From a virus, in IMG/VR virus record IMGVR_UViG_3300033150_001288, positions 1 through 39,432 of that record: DNA of 39,432 nucleotides. One strand, given 5' to 3'. Numbering within the stretch: position 1 is the stretch's first letter; every line of letters starts with the position of its first letter. The notes under the pieces were generated by a model. It did no database searches, had not been told where the DNA came from, and was given only the letters and a program-made list of their open reading frames with translations. Position numbers and translations under genes: made by a program. Shown piece by piece: positions 6,050-12,540 of this stretch.

Positions 6050-6313
6050 ATGGCAGCACCTACAAAAACATTTCGTTTTGGTAATGTATTATTAAGTCAA
6101 TTTGAAAACAAAAGTACAAAAGATGGAAAAACCTTTACTGTTGTATCATTTAATCCACAAAAAGTTTATAATCAAAACGGAGAAACAAAGTATAGTAGCA
6201 GCTTTAAGCCTAATGAATTATTCTTTTTAATCCAATGTTGTCAGGAAGCTGTAATAAGTTACTATCAAAAGACTTATAAAAAGTCTGAAACTTCGGAGAA
6301 AATTCCGTTTTAA
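6050..6313 (+). CDS. Probable single-stranded DNA-binding protein (87 aa)
   Basis: The N-terminal 65 residues (TFRFGNVLLSQFEN...GKTFTVVSF... SSSFKPNELFFLIQCCQEA) resemble short phage beta-sheet proteins of the PC4/whirly ssDNA-binding type, in which 'TFR.G.V...VWEN' is followed by a strand-rich core and one helix. The last residues, EKIPF, look like the acidic DDIPF tip by which SSB proteins recruit partners. The position directly before helicase and primase supports a replication role. Length is at the lower end for SSB. Family membership is an inference from pattern. Confidence 0.6.
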   Translation: MAAPTKTFRFGNVLLSQFENKSTKDGKTFTVVSFNPQKVYNQNGETKYSSSFKPNELFFLIQCCQEAVISYYQKTYKKSETSEKIPF

Positions 6314-6335
6314 GCTATGATGAATCAGTGAGGCA

Positions 6336-7223
6336 ATGAAGTCTTTTAACCCTGTTCAACAAGAAATAGAAGAAGATTTTTGGGAACATTTTAATAAACC
6401 CAGGATGGGGATTAGTACAGGTTTAGCTTCTTTGGATGAGCTTATTTTAGGTTTTGGGCCGTTTTTGTATATTCTCGGTGGTGTTTCTGGAATTGGGAAA
6501 AGCAGCTTAATGGCAGATTTTATTTTGGCTGCTGCAAAAGAAGTCCCTGTTGGTGTATTTAGTATTGAAATGGGTGAAGATTTAATGATGGAACGTCTTA
6601 TTTTCAATAAAGCAGATGTTAATTATCATAAAGCCCTGTGTGGTAGACTTACTGAAGATGAAAAAGAGAAGTTAAAAGAAACAATTAAAGAATTAAAAGG
6701 TCTGAAACAAATTGGAATAGATGCAGAAGCAACAATGTTTTATCCAGAATGGTTGCTGAAAAAACTTGATGAGAAACCTCTTAATTCTATCGAATATACA
6801 ATAGAAAGCTGGTATGCTCAAGGATGTAGGATATTCTTTCTGGATTATCTTCAATTAGCTGATTATGGTGCTAAAACTGGCAGAGAAGATTTACGAATTA
6901 AACAAATGACAAGAACAATGAAACTGATGTCTGTAAGATTGAAAATTCCTATAATTTTATTATCTCAATTAAAAAAAGAAGTTGCTGAAAGAGAAGACCC
7001 AACTCCTAAAATAGCAGATTTGAGAGATAGTGGATTTCTAATAAATGATGCTGATGTTATACTCTTTGTTCACAGACCAGAATTTTATGAAAAGAAAGAG
7101 AATAGTTTATTTGAAAATACAGTTGAAGAGGCTAAAATAATTGTTGCCAAACACAGACACGGCCCTACAGGGGAAATAAACGTACAGTTTAAACCTTATT
7201 GTATGAGTTATGGAGAATTATGA
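6336..7223 (+). CDS. DnaB-type replicative helicase (C-terminal motor only)
   Basis: The RecA-fold motor of DnaB-like helicases is complete. Walker A is GVSGIGKS at 49-56, a catalytic Glu lies in SIEMG near 78, Walker B is IFFLDYLQL at 166-174, the polar SQL motif is at 210-212 and LRDSG is at 229-233. The 295-aa protein lacks the N-terminal primase-interaction domain of cellular DnaB, as in many phage helicases. It should encircle ssDNA and unwind the fork with the primase at 7362. The ribosome site (TGAGG) is modest. Confidence 0.9.
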   Translation: MKSFNPVQQEIEEDFWEHFNKPRMGISTGLASLDELILGFGPFLYILGGVSGIGKSSLMADFILAAAKEVPVGVFSIEMGEDLMMERLIFNKADVNYHKALCGRLTEDEKEKLKETIKELKGLKQIGIDAEATMFYPEWLLKKLDEKPLNSIEYTIESWYAQGCRIFFLDYLQLADYGAKTGREDLRIKQMTRTMKLMSVRLKIPIILLSQLKKEVAEREDPTPKIADLRDSGFLINDADVILFVHRPEFYEKKENSLFENTVEEAKIIVAKHRHGPTGEINVQFKPYCMSYGEL

Positions 7224-7396
7224 AAATTCCAGAGTGGTTTGAATTTTGGTTTTGTCATTATGGTTGTGAAGGAAACGAATTAGAAATTGCTTATCGTGCT
7301 TACCGAAAAGGTAAAAAAGATGCTAAATGTTATTTTAAAGTGATTAAATTGAAAGATAAAAATGAATCCAGAAGAATTAGTAATACAAAAAGTTAA
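7220..7396 (+). CDS. Small protein between helicase and primase (58 aa)
   Basis: The start is set at ATG 7220, overlapping the helicase stop as ATGA, with GGAGAATT upstream. The 58-aa product has aromatic residues and three Cys (FWFCHYGCEG..., DAKCYF) and a basic tail. The pattern 'WFEFW..HYGCEGNELEIAYRAY..GK..A' looks like a short helical phage protein without known function. It overlaps the primase start by 35 nt. Confidence 0.55.
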   Translation: MKIPEWFEFWFCHYGCEGNELEIAYRAYRKGKKDAKCYFKVIKLKDKNESRRISNTKS

Positions 7397-8168
7397 TAAA
7401 AAAAGAGCTTGGTGTTATTGTCCCAAACATTTGGATAAATATACACCAAACCTTGAGATTTGCTTACAGGGAAAATATAGAGGTAAATGTTACTGCTGGG
7501 CTTGCGGGTACTCAGATTTTATAGAAGAGGATAAACTCAAAAAAATATTTGGAGAAGAGAAATCAATTGTTAAGAAACCGCTAATAAATTGGTTTAACTT
7601 GGCTAATTCTTATTTGGGGAAATCTGTAAATCAGATTGAAACTTTATGCAATAATTGGAAGATTAGTTTAAGTAGCTTATCTCATTTTTTAGTAGGATGG
7701 AATGAGGCAGCATATACAATACCAATGGTGAATGAAAATTGTATGACTATTGGAATCCAATTACGTTATCCGGATGGATTTAAGTGTTGTGTAGAAGGCT
7801 CACAATTGGGATTATTTATACCTTTTCTCTATCAACAAAGATTGGATGAAATTTTGTATATCTGTGAGGGATTTAGTGATACTGTAACTGTTTATGATTT
7901 AGGATTTTTTGCAATTGGTCGTCCTAATGCATTATCCTGTATGGAAATAATAGAAAAATTTATTGAATTAAATAATATAAAAGAAATAGTTATAGTTGCT
8001 GATAATGATAGAGCAGGAAGAGACGGAGCGAACAAACTTTGGGATTATTTGAAAGTAGTAAAACCTTCCTCCAAATGTATTATTACTCCGGATTTACATA
8101 AAGATATACGAGAAACATATTTAGAAAGAGGGAGAAAATTCACCAGAAAATGCTTGACTTTTAGTTAA
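7362..8168 (+). CDS. DnaG-type primase (zinc finger plus TOPRIM)
   Basis: An N-terminal zinc-binding region has Cys 18/20, His 23 and a CYCWACG cluster at 43-49. A TOPRIM domain follows, with the catalytic Glu in CEGFSD (169) and the DxD pair in VADNDRAGRDG (212-222). At 268 aa it is short compared with cellular DnaG and lacks a helicase-binding C-terminal domain. It should synthesise primers for the fork with the helicase at 6336. Its last codons carry the promoter at 8154. Confidence 0.88.
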   Translation: MNPEELVIQKVNKKRAWCYCPKHLDKYTPNLEICLQGKYRGKCYCWACGYSDFIEEDKLKKIFGEEKSIVKKPLINWFNLANSYLGKSVNQIETLCNNWKISLSSLSHFLVGWNEAAYTIPMVNENCMTIGIQLRYPDGFKCCVEGSQLGLFIPFLYQQRLDEILYICEGFSDTVTVYDLGFFAIGRPNALSCMEIIEKFIELNNIKEIVIVADNDRAGRDGANKLWDYLKVVKPSSKCIITPDLHKDIRETYLERGRKFTRKCLTFS

Positions 8169-8182
8169 AAATATGTTATATT
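8154..8182 (+). promoter_or_regulatory. Early promoter with extended -10
   Basis: TTGACT at 8154-8159, a 17-bp spacer and TATATT at 8177-8182 preceded by TGT. The -35 and spacer overprint the end of the primase gene, whose stop is at 8166-8168. The next gene starts at 8202 behind AAAAGGG. Confidence 0.75.
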
Positions 8183-8201
8183 ATAAGAAAAGGGAAAAAT
8201 T

Positions 8202-8393
8202 ATGAATGACAAAATATATGAAACAATCGTACAGTTAGCTCAATCAGGGGGAACAACGGCAATTTGGTTATATGGGATTTATATCCTTGGAGGAGTTGCT
8301 AAGTTTCTTATAGGTTTTGGGTGTATTGGCTTTGCAATGATTAAATTCTGCAAGACTTGGAGATATGTCAATGAATTTAATAAAACAAATTGA
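8202..8393 (+). CDS. Small membrane protein (63 aa)
   Basis: First gene after the 8154 promoter. The 63-aa product has a hydrophobic region from about residue 20 to 48 (IWLYGIYILGGVAKFLIGFG...), enough for one transmembrane helix or a tight pair, then a basic C-terminus. It is paired with another membrane protein that overlaps its end by 23 nt. Two adjacent small membrane proteins suggest holin-like or host-membrane functions, but there is no family match. Confidence 0.55.
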   Translation: MNDKIYETIVQLAQSGGTTAIWLYGIYILGGVAKFLIGFGCIGFAMIKFCKTWRYVNEFNKTN

Positions 8394-8559
8394 GTATAAT
8401 TATATTACAGGTTTGATATTTTTAATTTTAGGGATTTTTGTTCTTGATTTTGCGATAGGGCTTTTCGCATCAATTTGGAGTATTTTTGGTATTATTGTTG
8501 GTTTTAATGTAGTAATGACGATGAAGAATGATATAAAAATAATTGAACAAAATGACTAA
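8371..8559 (+). CDS. Small membrane protein (62 aa)
   Basis: Two adjacent ATGs exist, at 8365 and 8371. The second has better spacing from TGGAGA. Two hydrophobic segments (GLIFLILGIFVLDFAIGLFA and IWSIFGIIVGFNVVM) predict a two-helix membrane protein with both ends cytoplasmic. It overlaps the next gene by 8 nt. The function is not recognised; a holin is one possibility. Confidence 0.55.
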   Translation: MNLIKQIEYNYITGLIFLILGIFVLDFAIGLFASIWSIFGIIVGFNVVMTMKNDIKIIEQND

Positions 8560-8887
8560 AAAAGAAATCAAAAAACTTGATAAATTAGTAAGAGAAAAAG
8601 CTCTTGAGCGTTCAAACAGATGTGAGAAGTGTGGGAAAGGAGGAGTATTACACTGCCATCATATCTTTGGACGGCGAAGGCGGAATACGAGGTGGGACAA
8701 AAATAATATTTGTGTGCTCTGTCCTACTTGCCACGTTTTTGGATTAGATAGTGCTCATCAAGCTCCATTGCTGTTTGTTAAGTGGATAAAAAAGAAACGT
8801 GGTATAAAATGGTATAATAAGTTAATGAAAAAAGCTAATCAAATATCTAAAAAAACCTATGAAGAAGTATTGGAGGAAATAGAATGA
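8552..8887 (+). CDS. HNH-fold zinc protein, NinG/Rap-like nuclease candidate
   Basis: I start it at ATG 8552, not the in-frame TTG at 8543. The 111-aa protein has Cys 24/27 followed by HCHHIFGRRRRNTRWDKNN and CPTCH at 57-61, the treble-clef HNH layout in which His 36/37 and Asn 52 would be catalytic and the four Cys bind zinc. Proteins of this look occur in phage replication regions, and the lambda NinG group is a relative by layout. Likely roles are cutting branched DNA or nicking; substrate unproven. Confidence 0.7.
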   Translation: MTKKEIKKLDKLVREKALERSNRCEKCGKGGVLHCHHIFGRRRRNTRWDKNNICVLCPTCHVFGLDSAHQAPLLFVKWIKKKRGIKWYNKLMKKANQISKKTYEEVLEEIE

Positions 8888-9108
8888 GATTCAAAGTTAA
8901 AAACTTTGAAGAAGCTGATGAACCAACATTAACATTTGAGATTATTTCATCAGAGGATGAAATAAAATTGATTTGTGTAGATGATATTGGACGGAGATGG
9001 AACGTTTTATGGATTAACAGAAAGGGAATGCTCTGCAGATGTGAAAAATTATCCAATAATATAGGATTACAGGTTGATGATAAAGGTAGAATAAAATTGG
9101 AGAAGTGA
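8884..9108 (+). CDS. Hypothetical beta-rich protein (74 aa)
   Basis: The start overlaps the upstream stop by 4 nt, behind TGGAGGAAATAG. The 74-aa product looks strand-rich (LTFEIISSEDEIKLICVDDIG) with two Cys near CRC. No domain is recognised. The stop is one base before the next ATG. Confidence 0.55.
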   Translation: MRFKVKNFEEADEPTLTFEIISSEDEIKLICVDDIGRRWNVLWINRKGMLCRCEKLSNNIGLQVDDKGRIKLEK

Positions 9109-9109
9109 T

Positions 9110-9640
9110 ATGAAATTTATAGGATATTTTCTTTTAATTTGTTTTATTCTTTTTTTGGTGGTGCTAACAGGATGTTCTACTATGCCTAAAAAAATAGAGA
9201 CAATCCCTCCACCAACTGAAACTTGGAATAAGGTAGTTTATCAAACTCATTGGTTAGTTCCTTTATCTATTTTAGGAATAATGGGAGGGGTTTTTGTTTT
9301 AATTCTTGGAATATATCCGAAAATTGGAATTGCTACAATTATAACTAATGGAATCGGTCTTTTTATTTCTTTAGCAATAGCAAAGTTTGCCTGGTGGATG
9401 GCTTTAATAGGTTTAATCGGTTTGTTGTCGACAATAGGACTTGTAGTTTATTCTATATTTATAAAGGATAAAGCTATTAAAGAGCTTATTATAGGTGCTC
9501 AAGAATTGAAAGAATCTGTTTCTCCTATTTTTACAAAAGAGGAAACCAATAAAATACTTACTGATGGAATACAAACAAAAAATACACAGAAAATTATACA
9601 AAAAGTTAAAACTGATTTGAAAGTCAAAGGAGAGTTATAA
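9110..9640 (+). CDS. Membrane lipoprotein with transmembrane segments (176 aa)
   Basis: A type II signal peptide is clear: basic start, hydrophobic core and lipobox VLTGC with the lipidated Cys at about residue 22. After a short Pro-rich link come three hydrophobic segments (about 48-67, 72-90 and 92-117) and then a cytoplasmic-type, charged helical tail of about 60 residues. Lipid anchor plus several transmembrane helices is odd for a phage spanin, which has none or one. The position among small membrane genes hints at lysis or superinfection exclusion. No family is recognised. Confidence 0.65.
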   Translation: MKFIGYFLLICFILFLVVLTGCSTMPKKIETIPPPTETWNKVVYQTHWLVPLSILGIMGGVFVLILGIYPKIGIATIITNGIGLFISLAIAKFAWWMALIGLIGLLSTIGLVVYSIFIKDKAIKELIIGAQELKESVSPIFTKEETNKILTDGIQTKNTQKIIQKVKTDLKVKGEL

Positions 9641-9846
9641 TGAGTGGAGATATTTCGTATTGTCGTGAATGCGGTTTGGTTTATAGAACAATTGCTGGAC
9701 ATTGGTGTCAAAGCGATTTAAGAGGACGTGTTGAGAAGTTAGAAAGAGATGTAATCCAATTGAAAGTATGTCTTGAAAATGAAAGAGAAACCAACAAATG
9801 GTTAAAAGAAACTAATAAAAAATTATTAGATAAAATAGGAGAATGA
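9640..9846 (+). CDS. Zinc-knuckle plus coiled-coil protein (68 aa)
   Basis: The ATG overlaps the upstream stop by one base (TAATG). An N-terminal CREC at 8-11 with His 21 and Cys 23 makes a plausible zinc site. Residues 27-68 are a heptad-like coiled coil (LRGRVEKLERDVIQLK...). It may dimerise. The function is unknown. Confidence 0.55.
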   Translation: MSGDISYCRECGLVYRTIAGHWCQSDLRGRVEKLERDVIQLKVCLENERETNKWLKETNKKLLDKIGE

Positions 9847-9847
9847 A

Positions 9848-10180
9848 ATGAAAGTAGATGATTTTGAGATATTTTTAGCTGGAATTATTCAAAAGATAAC
9901 TGGTACATTGAATTCTAAATCTAATGATTATTCCTATAATTCAGATAAGTTATTTAATTTTCAGTTACAGTCAAAAATTGACGGTATTACACCAATAGAA
10001 GCTCTTCGGGGAAATCACCTGAAACACCGAGCAAGCATCTGTCAAGGTTTAGACGAATTGCAAAAAGGTAAAATGAGACCTTATAAATGGTGGCAGGAGA
10101 AAATTATTGACTCAATTAACTATCATATCTTATTATTAGCTTTGATAAAAGAACAAATTGACAAAGGAAAAGTAAAATGA
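9848..10180 (+). CDS. Nmad1/DUF1599-like helical phage protein (110 aa)
   Basis: The pattern 'K.NDYSYNSDKLFNF', 'GITPIEALRGNHLKHRASI' and 'EKIIDSINYHILLLALIKE' matches a widespread all-helical phage family that I associate with the nucleotide-modification domain Nmad1 (DUF1599) or the MazG-like fold. Members usually carry acidic metal-binding residues at the conserved Asp and Glu positions. The substrate is unknown. The stop overlaps the next start by 4 nt. Confidence 0.6.
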   Translation: MKVDDFEIFLAGIIQKITGTLNSKSNDYSYNSDKLFNFQLQSKIDGITPIEALRGNHLKHRASICQGLDELQKGKMRPYKWWQEKIIDSINYHILLLALIKEQIDKGKVK

Positions 10181-10518
10181 GATGTCCATATTGTGAAAAA
10201 GAAATTCCAGTTGTTTTATTTGATGAAACCCCAGGAGCAGTATTTGTTATTAAAGATTCGAGTAATAATTACAGTAATGTTTGGCTTGCTAAATGGGGAA
10301 TTAAAAAGTATCCAGGATGTGTTATATTTGGTAGAGGAGTAAAGAATTACTCTCTATATTATGATGAAAATTTTTTAACGTTATCTGATAAAGAATGTGA
10401 TAACATTTATTTTGACCATCCTAAAAAAGGAGAGGCTTGGCTTGTTAAACCCACAAAAGATGGATATGATTGGGAAAGAATTGATGATAAAATAGCTTTT
10501 TCAGATGAGGAGGATTGA
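10177..10518 (+). CDS. Hypothetical protein with N-terminal CPYC (113 aa)
   Basis: It starts MRCPYCEKEIP, a two-Cys motif that would be half of a zinc ribbon; no second pair follows, so redox or partner-dependent metal binding is possible. The rest is mixed alpha/beta and aromatic, ending in an acidic tail (FSDEED). No family is recognised. It overlaps the upstream stop by 4 nt. Confidence 0.5.
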   Translation: MRCPYCEKEIPVVLFDETPGAVFVIKDSSNNYSNVWLAKWGIKKYPGCVIFGRGVKNYSLYYDENFLTLSDKECDNIYFDHPKKGEAWLVKPTKDGYDWERIDDKIAFSDEED

Positions 10519-10519
10519 A

Positions 10520-10582
10520 ATGGGTGGATTTATTAGTTTTATGATTTTAATTATTTTCTGGATTATTCTTTTGGAGGAATAA
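10520..10582 (+). CDS. 20-residue membrane micro-protein
   Basis: The ATG sits behind AGGAGGATTGAA, an excellent ribosome site. The 20-residue product (MGGFISFMILIIFWIILLEE) is a single hydrophobic helix capped by two Glu. Its last codons form the GGAGGA site for the next start. Too short for homology, but the signals are good. Confidence 0.45.
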   Translation: MGGFISFMILIIFWIILLEE

Positions 10583-10583
10583 A

Positions 10584-10619
10584 ATGATAACTGCATACGA
10601 AAGTCAAAAGAGGAAATAA
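10584..10619 (+). CDS. 11-codon ORF before the homing endonuclease (doubtful)
   Basis: ATG 10584 follows TTGGAGGAATAA and encodes MITAYESQKRK. Its stop TAA overlaps by none and abuts the next ATG at 10620, whose own site is AGAGGAAAT. It may be a leader peptide coupling translation, or only chance. Confidence 0.2.
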   Translation: MITAYESQKRK

Positions 10620-11099
10620 ATGGAAGTTAGAGTTTATCCATATAATAATAATTATTCTATTTCTAATAATGGTTGTGTTTGGTCTAAAAGAAACCAACGA
10701 TGGTTAAAACCAACAAAAGGAAATCACGGATATTATACAGTTAATTTAGGTGGTGGAGTGAAATCAGTTCACCGACTTGTTCTTGAAACATTTGTTGGGC
10801 CTTGCCCAGAAGGAAAAGAGACAAGACATTTAAATAGTAATAAAGCAGATAACAGGTTGGAGAACTTATGTTGGGGAACACGGAGTGAGAATCAATTAGA
10901 CGCCGTTAGACACGGAACTCATAGTTTTATTGTACATAAACCATCAGCAAAACTAACCGAAACAGATGTTAGAATGATTATCTATATGTATCGAACTGGT
11001 TTGTTTACTCAAAAGGAAATTGCAAAGATTTATAATGTAACACGAGGAAACATTGGTTATATAGTAAATAAAAAAAGTTGGAGGTATTTATGGAAATAA
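10620..11099 (+). CDS. Free-standing HNH homing endonuclease
   Basis: The 159-aa protein is built like group I-type HNH homing enzymes. An N-terminal NUMOD4-like part (YSISNNGCVWSKR...) leads into an HNH core with VHRLVLETFVG at 50-60, RHLN at 69-72 and KADNRLENLCWGT at 75-87. A C-terminal helix-turn-helix (QKEIAKIYNVTRGNIGYIV, about 131-149) would read the target site. No intron signs are visible; it lies between two small genes and would spread as a selfish gene. Its 3' end carries the ribosome site of the next gene. Confidence 0.85.
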   Translation: MEVRVYPYNNNYSISNNGCVWSKRNQRWLKPTKGNHGYYTVNLGGGVKSVHRLVLETFVGPCPEGKETRHLNSNKADNRLENLCWGTRSENQLDAVRHGTHSFIVHKPSAKLTETDVRMIIYMYRTGLFTQKEIAKIYNVTRGNIGYIVNKKSWRYLWK

Positions 11100-11497
11100 A
11101 TAGAATATCCGCTTATATGTCCCATAATATCAGAGGGCAGAAGGGTGCAAATGCGACTTTAGAAGAGATGACTTTTAACAATAATAAAGCAATTATAATT
11201 GCCAAGGAATTAAGAAGATTATATCCATTTCTTGATATTTATGTTCCCGCTGAAAATGGGGAATTTGATATTGAGTGTTTCTTTAGAGGTTATCTTACAG
11301 CGGAACAAATTCTCACAGTAGATTGTGAGATACTCCGCAAAAGAGATTTTCTTTTGGTATATAACTGGGAAGGTATAAGCGAAGGAATGGATATAGAAAT
11401 AAAATATGCCAAAAAATTAGGGAAAAAGGTTATAGAGTTTAAATACTTAGGCGAGGCGATTAGCAAATTAAATAATTTCTTGGGAGTAAATTTATGA
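11090..11497 (+). CDS. DUF4406 / nucleoside deoxyribosyltransferase-like protein
   Basis: Start chosen at ATG 11090, 5 nt after GGAGG. The 135-aa product shows 'ISAYMSHNIRG' at the N-terminus, 'DIYVPAE' in the middle, 'CEILRKRDFLLVYN' and then 'SEGMDIEIKYAKKLGKKVIEF'. This last block follows the S-G-x(3)-E-x(3)-A pattern of the nucleoside 2-deoxyribosyltransferase-like fold (DUF4406 group). The Glu would be the nucleophile. A role in nucleotide salvage or in NAD-type metabolite handling is possible; the substrate is not predictable from sequence. Confidence 0.65.
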   Translation: MEINRISAYMSHNIRGQKGANATLEEMTFNNNKAIIIAKELRRLYPFLDIYVPAENGEFDIECFFRGYLTAEQILTVDCEILRKRDFLLVYNWEGISEGMDIEIKYAKKLGKKVIEFKYLGEAISKLNNFLGVNL

Positions 11498-11556
11498 ATA
11501 TAACATATTTAGTACAACCGCCTAAACGATTTACTTTTGAAAGAAAATTAAACTAA
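11494..11556 (+). CDS. 20-residue micro-protein (low confidence)
   Basis: ATG 11494 overlaps the upstream stop as ATGA and has TTGGGAG at good spacing. The product is MNITYLVQPPKRFTFERKLN, basic at the C-terminus. It fills the short interval before the Panacea-like gene. Confidence 0.3.
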   Translation: MNITYLVQPPKRFTFERKLN

Positions 11557-11566
11557 AAAGAAGATT

Positions 11567-12079
11567 ATGAAAGATTATTGGCTTACCAAGTTGATTAGTT
11601 CTGTTACAGAGGTTGATTCGAGAAAGAAGCTTCAAAAATCGATTTATCTTCTACAATACGCAGGTTGTCCATTACAGTTAAATTACATTTTTCATTATTA
11701 TGGCCCGTATTCTTTCGAGCTGGCGGGGTTAATCGACCAGCTTAAAGGTGCTGGTATAATTGACGAGTCGGTAGTGCAAACAGAATCTGGCAACATCCAG
11801 TATAAGTCAAAAATAAGCAAGAAGGGGAAAAGTGTACTCGCAAACTTTCAAAGGAGCGAAACAGGCAAAAAGATGCATAGACGAATAAAACGATTTGTTT
11901 CCCCCTTTCAAGACTTAAATGACGAAGACCCTTGGGTCTTAGAACTTGCCGCAACTATTGCTTATTTTTATGAGGACGATTGGGAAAAAGCTCAAAAGCA
12001 GACAGCAACATTTAAGAAACTTCCAAAAAATGATAACAATCTAAAACAAGCTCGAAAAGTTGCTGAAACAATACTATAA
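11567..12079 (+). CDS. Panacea-like (SocA/DUF4065-type) protein
   Basis: The N-terminal half shows the Panacea pattern: 'RKKLQKSIYLLQYAGC' followed by 'YIFHYYGPYSFELAGLIDQLKGAGII'. This is the helical-plus-winged part typical of SocA/YwgA-like proteins. In Panacea-type toxin-antitoxin pairs this domain acts as the antitoxin or chaperone. The remaining 70 residues are helical and charged. The gene looks richer in G+C than its neighbours by eye and has a weak ribosome site (AAGAAG). With the next gene it may be an acquired two-gene cassette. Confidence 0.6.
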   Translation: MKDYWLTKLISSVTEVDSRKKLQKSIYLLQYAGCPLQLNYIFHYYGPYSFELAGLIDQLKGAGIIDESVVQTESGNIQYKSKISKKGKSVLANFQRSETGKKMHRRIKRFVSPFQDLNDEDPWVLELAATIAYFYEDDWEKAQKQTATFKKLPKNDNNLKQARKVAETIL

Positions 12080-12093
12080 AGGAGACTAATGAA

Positions 12094-12486
12094 ATGGAAA
12101 AAGTAATAAAATGGTTCAATAAAGTGGAGGAATTATTGAGCGAGGTTAAAAGAATAAAACGTGAAGTTATAAAGATAAAACAAAGACAGAATAGCCTTGA
12201 AACCGAGATACAATTGGCAAATGAGGAATGCGGTGGTTTAGAAGAACGGTGTGAAAAGCTCCAAGCTGAAGTAGAATACCAAAAAGGGCTTAAACAGGAA
12301 GCATATCGAAGAAGCGACAAACTTGAGGCTGACAATGAGAGGTTGAAAGCCAAGATGGAAGATTATATTGGCCTTGCAAATGTTGTCGATAGCTTTGTTA
12401 CCATACTTCCAAAGCATAAACTTTACGATAATATCCGACAGGATGTATTAAATTATTTGAGAAAAATAAAATCCGAAAGGCAATGA
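12094..12486 (+). CDS. Coiled-coil protein next to the Panacea gene (130 aa)
   Basis: The start follows AAAGGAG at 9 nt. Residues 8-95 are a long charged coiled coil with heptad Leu/Ile positions (VEELLSEVKRIKREVIKIK...). A C-terminal globular tail follows (LYDNIRQDVLNYLRKIKSERQ). No catalytic motif is visible. It could be the partner, possibly the toxin, of the Panacea-like protein, or an unrelated structural protein. Confidence 0.55.
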   Translation: MEKVIKWFNKVEELLSEVKRIKREVIKIKQRQNSLETEIQLANEECGGLEERCEKLQAEVEYQKGLKQEAYRRSDKLEADNERLKAKMEDYIGLANVVDSFVTILPKHKLYDNIRQDVLNYLRKIKSERQ

Positions 12487-12540
12487 ATAATGTTGATTTT
12501 AAGGTTTTGGTCGGAAAATTATTTTTGATAGGAGAATATA

